NCBI GenBank assembly: GCA_022841795.1
Contig: JALHQU010000046.1
Span: 1 to 35,469 of the forward strand
Length of the DNA: 35,469 nucleotides
From: Fimbriiglobus sp.
GTDB lineage: Bacteria; Planctomycetota; Planctomycetia; Gemmatales; Gemmataceae
Direction: 5' to 3'
Under the pieces are notes generated by a model. It was not told the DNA's origin. It saw nothing but the letters and a program-made list of their open reading frames with translations, and did not search any database. Positions within the stretch are counted from its first letter, which is position 1. Every line of letters begins with the position of its first letter. Both the position numbers and the translations under genes were made by a program. Shown here in pieces: positions 8,960 to 17,879 of this stretch.

Positions 8960-11545
8960 ATGGCCGCACACCCGCCGACTGGTCCCGCCCCGTCGAACGA
9001 CGGCTCGTCCATCTTCCGCCGCGGGCGTCAGCCCACCCCGGCCCCGGCCCCGGTTCGCCCGGACGATCTGAACCCGGACGACCCGGCCGAGCCGCTCAAC
9101 CTGGACGAGGAGAGCGTGCCGCTGGACGAGATGCCGACCGCCCCGCACGACCTGGACGAGTCGGCGTCGGGGGTGCTGTTCGCCGAGGGGGTGGAGAGCG
9201 AAGGGGTGGGTGACTCGGCCGTCACCTGGGACGCCGAGGTCCGCCCGGCCGCCACCGGGTCCGGGTGGCTGGACGCGCCGCCGCCGGCCAAGCCGCCGTC
9301 CACCGCCAAGTTCGACGACGCCGCCGCCCTGTTCGCCGACCTGACCGGGTCCGCCCCGGACAGCGGCACCACCTGGGAGGAGACGAGCGTCACCGGGCGG
9401 GTGAGCGACAGCGAGCTGCTCCGCGCGTACGAGGAGGCGGAGACGCCGGAGAGCGGGGAGATCGTCCTGCCGCCGCAGCAGGCCAGCATCTTCGCCCGCC
9501 GCGACAAGTCGGCCGAGCCGGACGACCTGCTGACCGAGGACGAGGCCGACGGCACGTCCGAACTGTTCGTCCCGGCGGCGCACACCGGCGGGTCGAGCAT
9601 CTTCGAGCGGACCGGGGTGGGCAGCGGCACCACGCCGAAACCGGCCGGCCCGGCCGCGGACGAGGACGACGGCGGCGTCGGGTTCAACCTGCCCCAGGTG
9701 GACGACCCGACCGGCGCCAGCCAGGCGAGCGCGCGGATCGACCTGAGTTCCCCGGATTTCTCCACCGAGGAGCCGGCCGAGCGGTCCCGCAGCATGGCCG
9801 ACATGGACCTGGACGCGGCCGAGGCGGCGGCGGAAGACACGGCCGTCCAGCCGGTCGCCAAGACCACCCGCCGGTCGTCCAAGGAGCTCCTCGTGCCGGC
9901 CGCGGCCGCGGCCGTGGCGGCCAAGACCCGCCCGACGGCGGACGACGAGGATGACGACCTGCGACCGGCCGGGCGGACCTCGGCCGGGCTGGGCAAGTTC
10001 GTCGGCGGGGCGGCGTTCGGCCTGCTCGCCAGCGGGGTGACGTTCGCCGGCCTGTACCTCTTCGGGGTCATCCCGAACGGAGAGAAGGACCCGGCGCCGG
10101 CGGCCGTCCGCCCGGCCGGCGACCCGGAGGCGGTCGCCAAGCTGGCCGAGACCGAGAAGCAACTGAACGACACCCGCCAGGCGGCGGAAGCGGAGAAGGC
10201 AACACTGGAAGCACAGGTGTTGGCGACGAAGAAGGTGGCGGACGATGCCAAGCAAGACGCGGCCGACGCCAAGAAGCAACTGCCCGAGCTGACCGCCGCC
10301 CTGACGAAGGGGAACGACCTGCTGTCCGCGGCCAAGGCCGACGCCGAGACCGCCCGGAAGGAAACGGCCGACGTGAAGAAGGCGTCGGAGACGGCCCTCG
10401 CCGACGTGACCGCGGCGAAGAAGGAAGCAGCCGAGTTCAAGAAGATGGCGGACGCGGCCGTGACGGAGAATAAGACGGCGATCGCAAAGCTGGAGAAGCT
10501 GGGCGATGACTTCCTGAAAGAAAAGGACCGCGTCACGAAGGCGATCGAAGAGCAGGGCAAACAGGTGAAGGCCGCCGAAGCCGCCGCGACCGAAGCCGGC
10601 AAGAAGCAGAAGGCGGCGGAGGCGTCGCTGTCCGGGGTGGTGACCGAACTCAAGTCGGCCAAGCTGATCGACGACAAGTTCGACGCGGCCAACCTGCCCG
10701 CCACCATCAAGCAACTGGCCACCGCCGCCACTTCCGGCGACGCCAAGAAAGCGGCCGAGGCGCTGATCGCGGTTCAGAAAGAGGCGGACACGCTGAAGGC
10801 GAACCTGAAGGCCGCGGCCGACGAGACGGCCAAGGCGAAGGCCGATGCCGACGCCGCGAAGTCGATGGTGGAGAAGGTGAAGACGGACGCCGACAAGGCG
10901 GTGGCGGCGATGAAGGCCGACGGCGAGAAGGCGGTGGCCGAGGCCAAGAAGGGCGTGGACGACAAGGTGAAGGCGGCGGTCGAGGCGGCGACGAAGGACA
11001 CGGCCGCCGAGCTGGCGAAGGCGAAGATGGCCGTGGAGGCGGTGAAGACGACGGCCAAGGCCGAGGCCGAGGCCGCCGCCCGCAAGCGGATCGAGGACGC
11101 GACGGCCAAGGCGACCGCGGCCGAGGCCGCCCGCACCGCCGACGCCAAGCAGTACGAGCAGAAGCTGGCCGACCAGGCGAACCAGTACGCCGCCCGGTTG
11201 GCCGAGGCGCGGGCCGGCGGGGTGGTGCAAGTCACGTCCGTCGAGACGGCAGCGATCGAGAAGGCGGGTAAGAGCTACGCCGACGGGCTGACCGCGTTCA
11301 CCGCCGGCCGGTACGCCGACGCCGAGCGGCTGTTCGCCGCCGCCACCGCCGGCCACCCGGCCGACGCCCGGTTCTGGTACTTCCTCGGCCTCGCCCAGTA
11401 CCAGCAGGGGCGGGACGCGGACGCGGCGTTCCGCAAGGGGGCCGAACTGGAAGCCCGGCAGAAGCCGAACTCGAAGGCGGTGAGTGAGGCGTTCGAGCGG
11501 CTGCCGCTGCGGATGCGGGCGGTGGTCAAGCCGTACCGCTCGTAG
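8960..11545 (+). CDS. Membrane-anchored coiled-coil protein with C-terminal TPR-like unit
   Basis: An 861-residue protein in three parts. Residues 1-340 are acidic, Pro/Ala-rich and low in hydrophobics, probably disordered and cytoplasmic, with the phrase SSIF (often followed by R or an acidic residue) recurring at about 17, 176 and 213. One membrane helix follows at about 346-368 (FVGGAAFGLLASGVTFAGLYLFGV). Residues about 390-755 are a very long Ala/Lys/Glu coiled coil, presumably periplasmic. The final 95 residues contain a TPR-like unit (YADGLTAFTAGRYADAERLF ... WYFLGLAQYQQGRDADAAF). No enzyme motif is visible. A structural or scaffold role spanning the membrane is likely (inference). It is the first of a plus-strand run but is 216 nt from the next gene. 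Only a weak GAG precedes the ATG. Confidence 0.88.
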   Translation: MAAHPPTGPAPSNDGSSIFRRGRQPTPAPAPVRPDDLNPDDPAEPLNLDEESVPLDEMPTAPHDLDESASGVLFAEGVESEGVGDSAVTWDAEVRPAATGSGWLDAPPPAKPPSTAKFDDAAALFADLTGSAPDSGTTWEETSVTGRVSDSELLRAYEEAETPESGEIVLPPQQASIFARRDKSAEPDDLLTEDEADGTSELFVPAAHTGGSSIFERTGVGSGTTPKPAGPAADEDDGGVGFNLPQVDDPTGASQASARIDLSSPDFSTEEPAERSRSMADMDLDAAEAAAEDTAVQPVAKTTRRSSKELLVPAAAAAVAAKTRPTADDEDDDLRPAGRTSAGLGKFVGGAAFGLLASGVTFAGLYLFGVIPNGEKDPAPAAVRPAGDPEAVAKLAETEKQLNDTRQAAEAEKATLEAQVLATKKVADDAKQDAADAKKQLPELTAALTKGNDLLSAAKADAETARKETADVKKASETALADVTAAKKEAAEFKKMADAAVTENKTAIAKLEKLGDDFLKEKDRVTKAIEEQGKQVKAAEAAATEAGKKQKAAEASLSGVVTELKSAKLIDDKFDAANLPATIKQLATAATSGDAKKAAEALIAVQKEADTLKANLKAAADETAKAKADADAAKSMVEKVKTDADKAVAAMKADGEKAVAEAKKGVDDKVKAAVEAATKDTAAELAKAKMAVEAVKTTAKAEAEAAARKRIEDATAKATAAEAARTADAKQYEQKLADQANQYAARLAEARAGGVVQVTSVETAAIEKAGKSYADGLTAFTAGRYADAERLFAAATAGHPADARFWYFLGLAQYQQGRDADAAFRKGAELEARQKPNSKAVSEAFERLPLRMRAVVKPYRS

Positions 11546-11551
11546 GTGTTT

Positions 11552-11577
11552 TTGTTAGCCCGACGCGCGAGCGAGGG
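11552..11577. repeat. Single arm of palindromic repeat family B
   Basis: Matches the left arm at 4231-4256 (TTGTTAGCCCGACGCG, then AGCGAGGG) with two adjacent differences near the middle. A partial counter-arm, CCCTCGCCGGGCG, follows at about 11590. It begins 6 nt after the stop of the coiled-coil gene and could form its terminator. The rest of the gap to 11762 holds no gene I can support. Confidence 0.6.
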
Positions 11578-11761
11578 TGAGCCACCTAACACCCTCGCCG
11601 GGCGAACCACCGCGGCGGGCGTTCAGCGGTCGCCTGATTCAGCGTGAGGCGTCGGAGGAATCGGCACAAACCGCCTCGCTTCTCACATTTTACTCTTGCA
11701 GCCGTCCCACCCTCCCCGCATGATACCACCGCCCCATCGGTCACCGGCGGAAGCTTCATCT

Positions 11762-14314
11762 ATGACAGGAATCCGCTCGCTGCGGCGGCTGGTCTCGGTT
11801 CTGGCTGCTATTGCCCTGGCCGCCCCCGTCGCCGCCCAGGTGCCGGCGTGGCAGGAGCAGGGGCCGAACGGCATCCGGAACAACGGCAACCAGCTGAACA
11901 TCACCCCGAACGGCACCGTGTCCGGGGCGGTGAACAGCCTCGCCCTGCACCCCACCCTGTCCGGGTCGGCGGTCATCGCCACCGTCAACGGCGGGCTGTG
12001 GCGGACGACCGACTCCGGCGGCACGTGGACGCCGGTGGCGCAGGCGAACGCCACCTTCTCGTCCCTCGCCTTCGGGTCGGTGTCGTACGACGTGACCAAC
12101 GCCAGCGTGCTGGTGGCCGGGTACGCGCGGACCAGCTCGCTCGGCGGCACGGGCGGCGCGCAGGCGGGCATGCTCCGCAGCACCGACGGCGGGGCCACGT
12201 GGACGAGCATCAACGGGGCCGGGGCGTTCAACCCGCGGCACCACCAGGTGACCAGCGTGTACGCCGCCGGCAGCACCATCGTCGCCGCCACCAGCTTCGC
12301 CGACGTGAGCAACACCTACGGGAACATCGGGCTGATCCGCAGCACCGACGGCGGGGCGAACTGGACGCTCGTCTCCGGGAACAGCACCACCAACGCCCCG
12401 AACGGGCTGCCCGGCGGGTACACCCTCGGTCTGGCCGGGCGGCAGGTGGGCGGGAGCGACATCCTGCTGACCGCCACCCAGTTCGCCGGCACCAACGGCA
12501 TCTACCGCAGCACCAACGGCGGGGCGAACTGGAGCCTGGTGAGCAACACCAGCGCCGGGCTGACCTCGCTGTTCACCGGGAACAACGTGTCGAACATCAA
12601 GTTCGCGTTCGGGGCGAACAACACCGCCTGGGCGGCGGTGGTCACCGGCGGGGTGGTGAACGGCGTCTACCGCAGCGGCGACAACGGGGCCACCTGGGCG
12701 GCCGCGTCCCTGGACACCACCGTCGGCGGGAACACCCTCAACCCCGGCGGGCAGGGCGGCATCCACCTGTCCATCACCGCCCACCCGACCGACCCGAACC
12801 TGGTGTACGTGGGCGGCGACCGCACCCCCGGGTCGCCGTTCGGGTCGCAGGTGTTCCGCATCAACGCCGGCCTGGCGGCCGGCTCCCAGGGGTCGCTGTT
12901 CTACGGGGCGGACACGGCCAACAACAGCATCCCGCACGCCGACACCCGCGCCCTGGGCATCGACGCCGCCGGCCGGTTCTGGATGGGCAACGACGGCGGC
13001 ATGTACCGCCGGGACGTGATCACCGCCGGCGCCGGGTCGTGGGTGTCGCTGAACCAGGGGCTGCGGACCACCGAGGTGACCGGGGTGGCGTACGACCGCC
13101 TGACCAAGGCGCTCATCACCGGCCAGCAGGACAACGCCACCGCCGTCATGGCCCCCGGCACGACGGTGAGTACGGCGCTCGCCAGCAAGGTGTGGACCAG
13201 CCTGCTGAGCGGGGACGGCGGGCGGGTGGCGGCCGACCCGCTGGTGGTCGGCGGGTCGGGCGTCGGCACCACCACCTCCCGGTACTACAGCGTGCAGAAC
13301 TTCGCCTCGTTCCGCCGCACCACCTACGACGCCGGGAACAACGCCACCGGCACCGTCACCCCGTCCCTGCGGGTGGGGTCGGCCGCCGGCCCGACCATCT
13401 ACACCTACGACGCGAACCTGCAGTTCGTGCAGCCGATCGCCGTCAACCAGGTGGAGGGCGGGCGGCTGTACGTCGGCACCCGGCGGATCTACGAGTCGGT
13501 CAACCAGGGGAACGTGCTGACCGACCTGAACGGCGACCTGGCGGCGTCCGCCGGGTTCGGCGGCGGGGCGAGCGTCCACTCGCTGAACGTGAACAAGATG
13601 CTGGCCGGCGGGCGGACCGGGGCCACCCTCAACCCGAACGTGCTGTACGTCGGCACGTCCAGCGTCGGCAGCACCAACATCGGCGGCCAACTGTTCGTCC
13701 GCACCGCCGGCGGGTCCGCCCTGGGGGCGGTGGCGGCGGTCACCGGGTACAGCACCGCCGCCGGCACGGTGGCCAACAACTCGTCCGTCCGCGACATCGC
13801 CACCAACACCAGCAACTGGCAGCAGGTGTACCTGGTCACCCCGAAGCGGGTGTGGTTCGGCACCGTGACCAACGCCACCACCTCCGCCTGGACCGACTTC
13901 ACCGGCAACCTGACCCCCGGCGGCGGCGGCCCGTTCACCGAGACCACCGGCACGCTCACCGCCGTCGGCTTCTTCCCGGTGGCCACCACCACCCGCGGGG
14001 TGGTGGTGGTGGGCACGTCCGGCGGGCTGTACTACCGGTTCACCGACGACGCCACCGGCACCTGGCTGTCGTTCATGGGCGCGGACATGCCGAAGGCGTA
14101 CGTGTCCGAGATCCAGTACGACCTGGCCGACGACATCCTGGTGGTGGGCACCCTCGGCCGCGGGGTGTGGACCCTGCCCCTGGCCAGCCAGCTGTTCGCC
14201 CCGGTGCCGGAGCCGGCCACCGTCGTCGCCGTCGGGCTGCTCGCCCTGGGCGGGGCGGCCGGCCTGCGGCGGCTCCGCCGCCCCGCCAGCCCGGACACCG
14301 CCACCGCCGCATAA
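11762..14314 (+). CDS. PEP-CTERM exported Asp-box repeat protein
   Basis: An 850-residue protein. It starts with a Sec signal peptide (MTGIRSLRRLVSVLAAIALA, then APVAAQ). Asp-box motifs follow, for example TTDSGGTWTPV, STDGGATWTSI, STDGGANWTLV, STNGGANWSLV and SGDNGATWAAA, in the first 330 residues, which indicates a beta-propeller; the middle is Asn/Thr/Gly-rich beta sequence. The C-terminus from residue 815 is a textbook PEP-CTERM tag: VPEPA, a hydrophobic segment, then the Arg cluster LRRLRR. In known systems an exosortase removes this tag during export to the surface; no exosortase gene lies in this window. The ligand is unknown. The start at 11762 was chosen because it begins the leader; the longer frame from 11696 adds a Pro-rich stretch. 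Confidence 0.9.
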   Translation: MTGIRSLRRLVSVLAAIALAAPVAAQVPAWQEQGPNGIRNNGNQLNITPNGTVSGAVNSLALHPTLSGSAVIATVNGGLWRTTDSGGTWTPVAQANATFSSLAFGSVSYDVTNASVLVAGYARTSSLGGTGGAQAGMLRSTDGGATWTSINGAGAFNPRHHQVTSVYAAGSTIVAATSFADVSNTYGNIGLIRSTDGGANWTLVSGNSTTNAPNGLPGGYTLGLAGRQVGGSDILLTATQFAGTNGIYRSTNGGANWSLVSNTSAGLTSLFTGNNVSNIKFAFGANNTAWAAVVTGGVVNGVYRSGDNGATWAAASLDTTVGGNTLNPGGQGGIHLSITAHPTDPNLVYVGGDRTPGSPFGSQVFRINAGLAAGSQGSLFYGADTANNSIPHADTRALGIDAAGRFWMGNDGGMYRRDVITAGAGSWVSLNQGLRTTEVTGVAYDRLTKALITGQQDNATAVMAPGTTVSTALASKVWTSLLSGDGGRVAADPLVVGGSGVGTTTSRYYSVQNFASFRRTTYDAGNNATGTVTPSLRVGSAAGPTIYTYDANLQFVQPIAVNQVEGGRLYVGTRRIYESVNQGNVLTDLNGDLAASAGFGGGASVHSLNVNKMLAGGRTGATLNPNVLYVGTSSVGSTNIGGQLFVRTAGGSALGAVAAVTGYSTAAGTVANNSSVRDIATNTSNWQQVYLVTPKRVWFGTVTNATTSAWTDFTGNLTPGGGGPFTETTGTLTAVGFFPVATTTRGVVVVGTSGGLYYRFTDDATGTWLSFMGADMPKAYVSEIQYDLADDILVVGTLGRGVWTLPLASQLFAPVPEPATVVAVGLLALGGAAGLRRLRRPASPDTATAA

Positions 14315-14357
14315 ACTTCGTCCGTGGCACCGGCCGGCCGGTGTCGGGTCAACCGCC

Positions 14358-15977
14358 GTGCCCCAACTCGTCGTCCTCGACGGCCCCGACGCCGGCCGCA
14401 CGTTCGACCTGCCCGACGGCCCGGCCGTCGTCGGCCGGCTGTCCACCAACGCGGTCGTGCTGTCCGACCCCCGCGTGTCCCGCAAGCACTTCGAACTCGC
14501 CCGCACCCCGGCCGGCGTCCACCTGACCGACCTGGGCAGCGGGAACGGCACGCTGGTGAACGGGGTGGCGGTGCAGGCGGCCGACCTCCGCCCCGGCGAC
14601 CGCCTGCGGGCCGGCGACACGCTGTTCGAGTTCCGCGACGAGACCCCGCCGCCGCACGACCACACCCGCATCGTGGTGCGGGCGGAGGCCGAGGCGTTCG
14701 CCACCGCGGTGCGGCACACCCTGCCGGCGGACGAGGGCAGCCGCATGCTCGTCCGCCCGGACGCGGCCACCTCCGACTGGCTCCGCGGCCGGCTGGCCAA
14801 CCTGGCCGCGCTGTACGAGGCGACGACGGCGGTGAGCGAAATCCTGGACGTGGACGAGCTGCTCGGCCGCATCGTCGAGCTGGTGGTGCGGTCCACCGAC
14901 GCCGACCACGGGTGCGCCCTGCTGCACGACCCGGACGCCGACACCCTGTTGCCGAAGGCGGCGCGGTCGCGGGCCGGCGGCGGGGGCGAGGTGGTGGTCA
15001 GCCGCACGGTGGCCGAGTTCGTGCTGACGGGGCGACAGGGGGTGCTGGTGGCGGACGCGGCCGGGGACGAGCGGTTCCGGGCCGGGGTGAGCATCGCCCG
15101 CCACCGCATCCGCGAGGTGATTTGCGTGCCCATGAAGGGGCGACACGGCACCGTCGGGGTGCTGTTCGTGGACACCCTCGCCCCGGCCGGGCTGGACCCG
15201 CCGCCCACGTTCACCGAGGACCACCTGAAGCTGGCGGCGGCGGTCGCCCACCAGGCGGCGCTGGCGGTGGAGGAGACGCGGTACTACCAGGCGCTCATCC
15301 AGGCCGAGCGGCTGGCGGCGGTGGGGCAGACCATCGCCGGCCTGTCCCACCACATCAAGAACATCATGCAGGGCGTCCGGTTCGGCGGGGACATGGTGCG
15401 GATGGGACTGGACGACGGCGACAACGAACTGTTGGTGAAGGGCTGGCGGCTGGTCGAGAAGAACCAGACGCGGATCGACGAACTCATCCTGGACATGCTC
15501 AGCTTCTCGAAGGAGCGGGAGCCGGTGCTGGAGCCGACCGACCTGGCATCGCTCGCCGCCGACGTGCTGGAGGTGGTCCGCGGGCGGGCCGACGACAACG
15601 GGGTGTCACTCGAACTCACGTCCGACCCGCTCCCGCCGGTGGCGTGCGACCCGGACGGCGTCCACCGGGCGCTGCTGAACGTGGTGAGCAACGCCGTCGA
15701 TGCCGTCACCGGCCGGGACGCCCCGCGGGTGACGGTTCACGTCGCCGCGGCGGACGGGTTCGCCGAGCTGCGGGTGACGGACAACGGCCCCGGCCTGCCG
15801 CCGCACAAGCGGGAGGAGATCTTCAAGCCGTTCGTCAGCACGAAGGGGTCCCGCGGCACGGGGCTGGGCCTGCCGGTGTCCCGCAAGACCCTCCGCGAAC
15901 ACGGCGGGGACGTGACCGCGGACGACGCCGACGGCGGCGGGGCGGTGTTCGTGCTGCGGCTGCCGCTGGTGCGCTAA
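14358..15977 (+). CDS. FHA-GAF sensor histidine kinase
   Basis: A 539-residue soluble kinase. Residues 1-95 are an FHA domain with its phosphopeptide-binding set: Arg27 in VVGR, Ser41-Arg42 and His44 in VSRKH, and GSGNGTLVNG (60-69). A GAF domain (about 150-290) follows. The dimerisation helix carries GLSHHIKN, so the phospho-acceptor is His331, with His332 where most kinases have Glu. The ATPase domain has N-box NVVSNAVDAV (441), G1 DNGPG (475), F-box FKPFVSTK and G2 GTGLGLPVS (500). FHA on a kinase suggests coupling to Ser/Thr kinase signalling, which planctomycetes have in abundance (inference). There is no receiver domain and no adjacent response regulator. The start is GTG at 14358 with no good Shine-Dalgarno, 43 nt after the PEP-CTERM gene, so co-transcription is possible. 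Confidence 0.93.
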   Translation: MPQLVVLDGPDAGRTFDLPDGPAVVGRLSTNAVVLSDPRVSRKHFELARTPAGVHLTDLGSGNGTLVNGVAVQAADLRPGDRLRAGDTLFEFRDETPPPHDHTRIVVRAEAEAFATAVRHTLPADEGSRMLVRPDAATSDWLRGRLANLAALYEATTAVSEILDVDELLGRIVELVVRSTDADHGCALLHDPDADTLLPKAARSRAGGGGEVVVSRTVAEFVLTGRQGVLVADAAGDERFRAGVSIARHRIREVICVPMKGRHGTVGVLFVDTLAPAGLDPPPTFTEDHLKLAAAVAHQAALAVEETRYYQALIQAERLAAVGQTIAGLSHHIKNIMQGVRFGGDMVRMGLDDGDNELLVKGWRLVEKNQTRIDELILDMLSFSKEREPVLEPTDLASLAADVLEVVRGRADDNGVSLELTSDPLPPVACDPDGVHRALLNVVSNAVDAVTGRDAPRVTVHVAAADGFAELRVTDNGPGLPPHKREEIFKPFVSTKGSRGTGLGLPVSRKTLREHGGDVTADDADGGGAVFVLRLPLVR

Positions 15978-16191
15978 GCCGCGAGCGGCTTGGCACCGGC
16001 AGCAAAACGCCTGTGCGGGCGAAAATCGGACGCCCGGTTCAACGAACGGGCGGAAAATCGGGAACTCCGTGGCATCCGCCCCGTCACACTGGTAAGCTGG
16101 CGGATTGTAGGCGATCCGCCCCGCCGGTTGTGCATAACACCTTGGCTCGCACCGCCTTCCACTCGCACGGTTCCCCACACCGGAGTTCGTT

Positions 16192-17508
16192 ATGTTCGGC
16201 ATCACCGACCGCCGGCACTTCTTCAAGCACGCCACCGCGGCCGCTGCCGTCACCGTGCCCGGTCTGAACTTCCTGGCCAACCTGTCGGCCCAGGCGGCCG
16301 ACATGAAGAAGAAGAACAAGAGCCTGATCATCCTGTGGATGGGCGGCGGGCCGACCACCATCGACCTGTGGGACATGAAGCCGGACAGCCCGAACGGGGG
16401 CGAGCACAAGCCGAGGTCCACCGCCGCCGACGGGGTGCAGATCACCGAGCTGATGCCGACCGTGGCGAAACAGTTCAAGAACCTGTCCATCGTCCGCTCG
16501 CTGACCACCAAGGAAGGGGACCACCAGCGGGGGTCGTACCTGATGGGCACCGGCCGGTCGCCCAACCCGTTGTCCGACTTCCCGCACATCGGGTCGGTGC
16601 TCGCCCACCAGTACAGTCAGGACGCGGAGGCGATGAAGAACATGGACCTGCCGGCGTTCATCAACGTCGGCGGGGCCGGGCTGCCGGGCGGGGCCGGGCC
16701 GGGGTTCCTGGGCATGAAGTACGCCAACTTCACCGTCCAGCGGCCGGGCAACATCCCGGAGAACATGGAAGCGCCGAAGAGCGTGGCCGACCAGATGGCC
16801 CGCCGCGCCGCCCTGTTCGACACCCTGGAAGGGAACGACGCCAAGCACAAGGGCCTCGGGCTGAAGACGAACGTGCCGGCCGACGCCGTGCAAGCCCACA
16901 AGGACGTGTACAAGAAGGCGCTCGACCTGGTGGTGTCCAGCCGCAAGGAGGTGTTCCAGTTCAACGGCAGCAAGGACCAGGCGGACCTGGCCCGGTACGG
17001 GAACACCGACTTCGGCCGCGGGTGCCTGCTCGCCCGCAAGCTGGTGGAAGCGGGGGTGGCGTGCGTCGAGGTGTCGCTCGGCGGGTGGGACATGCACGGC
17101 GGCATCTTCAACGCCCTGTCCACCCGCGCCCTGCCGACGCTGGACAAGGGGATGGGCAGCCTGACCGAAGACCTGGCCGCCAGCGGCAAGCTGAAGGACA
17201 CGGTGATCGTGTGGATGGGCGAGTTCGGCCGCACCCCGCGGATCAACCAGAACGGCGGGCGGGACCACTACCCGCGGGCGTGGAGCGTGGTGGTCGGCGG
17301 GGGCAACCTGAAGGGCGGCATCGCCTACGGCAGCACCGACAAGGACGGCACCGCCCCGAAGGACAGCCCGGTGGAGATCCAGGACCTGTACGCCACCCTG
17401 TACGCCGGCCTGGGCCTGGACCCGGCCGCCCAGATCCGCGACAACCTGGGCCGCCCGACCGCCCTGGCCGGGGAGAAGGCGAACGCCATCAAGGCGCTGG
17501 TGGGCTGA
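16192..17508 (+). CDS. DUF1501 protein with twin-arginine leader
   Basis: A 438-residue member of DUF1501, a family related to sulfatase/alkaline phosphatase-type folds and greatly expanded in planctomycetes. The N-terminus has a Tat-like signal, DRRHFFKHATAAAAV, then a hydrophobic stretch ending in SAQAAD, so it is probably exported folded. Family landmarks visible include WMGGGPTTIDLWDMKP (about 46-61), SYLMGTGRSPNP, EVSLGGWDMHGG and GEFGRTPRINQNGGRDHYP, the last two carrying likely metal-binding Asp/His residues. Its biochemical activity is not established. These genes usually adjoin a DUF1549/DUF1553 gene; here the nearest one is about 10 kb away on the other strand. GGAG lies 6 nt before the ATG. 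Confidence 0.94.
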   Translation: MFGITDRRHFFKHATAAAAVTVPGLNFLANLSAQAADMKKKNKSLIILWMGGGPTTIDLWDMKPDSPNGGEHKPRSTAADGVQITELMPTVAKQFKNLSIVRSLTTKEGDHQRGSYLMGTGRSPNPLSDFPHIGSVLAHQYSQDAEAMKNMDLPAFINVGGAGLPGGAGPGFLGMKYANFTVQRPGNIPENMEAPKSVADQMARRAALFDTLEGNDAKHKGLGLKTNVPADAVQAHKDVYKKALDLVVSSRKEVFQFNGSKDQADLARYGNTDFGRGCLLARKLVEAGVACVEVSLGGWDMHGGIFNALSTRALPTLDKGMGSLTEDLAASGKLKDTVIVWMGEFGRTPRINQNGGRDHYPRAWSVVVGGGNLKGGIAYGSTDKDGTAPKDSPVEIQDLYATLYAGLGLDPAAQIRDNLGRPTALAGEKANAIKALVG

Positions 17509-17549
17509 CCGCGAGGGCGGGTGTCTTCGCCCCGGAGGGGCGGGTGCCC

Positions 17550-17712
17550 GTAGCCAGGGGTGACGGAGCGAAGCGACGGAACCCCTGGTGGATGATGTGA
17601 CGACGCAAGCCCCGGAGGGGCGCCTGATCGATCAGGCGCCCCTCCGGGGCTTGTGCTTTCGTATCGCTGGTCCTGGGGTTCCGCTCCCTTCGGTCGCTCC
17701 ACCCCAGGCTAC
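17550..17712. repeat. Nested inverted repeats with a perfect 46-bp palindrome at the centre
   Basis: The inner unit 17607-17652 is a perfect palindrome with 23-bp arms and no loop, centred on TGATCGATCA. It is enclosed by an imperfect inverted pair, 17550-17588 and 17672-17712, which share GTAGCC-GGGGTG near one end and GGAACCCC-GG near the other. Each outer arm is itself a possible hairpin. The block follows the DUF1501 stop by about 40 nt and may terminate it, although there is no T-run. Confidence 0.75.
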
Positions 17713-17753
17713 CATCAGCCGCCGCTCCGCGGCTCAGAATCCCTCAGTGCATG

Positions 17754-17830
17754 CCGGTCGGGGTTGGAGTTCACGCTTCAGCGTGGGTGAGCGCTCCTCA
17801 CGCTGAAGCGTGAACTCCAACCCCGACCGG
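17754..17830. repeat. Palindromic repeat family A, perfect copy
   Basis: Arms of 32 bp (17754-17785 and 17799-17830) pair without a mismatch around a 13-nt loop. The core TTCACGCTTCAGCGTG is shared with 8661-8729 and 1850-1884, while the outermost bases (CCGGTC here, CCGG at 8661) vary between copies but remain self-complementary. It lies 50 nt beyond the stop of the oxidoreductase gene at 17880. Confidence 0.85.
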
Positions 17831-17879
17831 CGCTTCCCGGACGCCCTCTTCGACCCCGTTGGCGTCGAAGACACCGCGA

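Noticed and set aside
8697-8969. Minus-strand frame of 90 residues with a fairly normal amino-acid mix
   Set aside because: It runs into the family A repeat at one end and lacks a ribosome site; its C-terminus is encoded by the repeat itself.
11644-14526. 960-residue plus-strand frame overlapping the PEP-CTERM gene
   Set aside because: A shifted-frame shadow, almost all Arg, His, Gly and Pro; the correct frame has a signal peptide and a PEP-CTERM tag.
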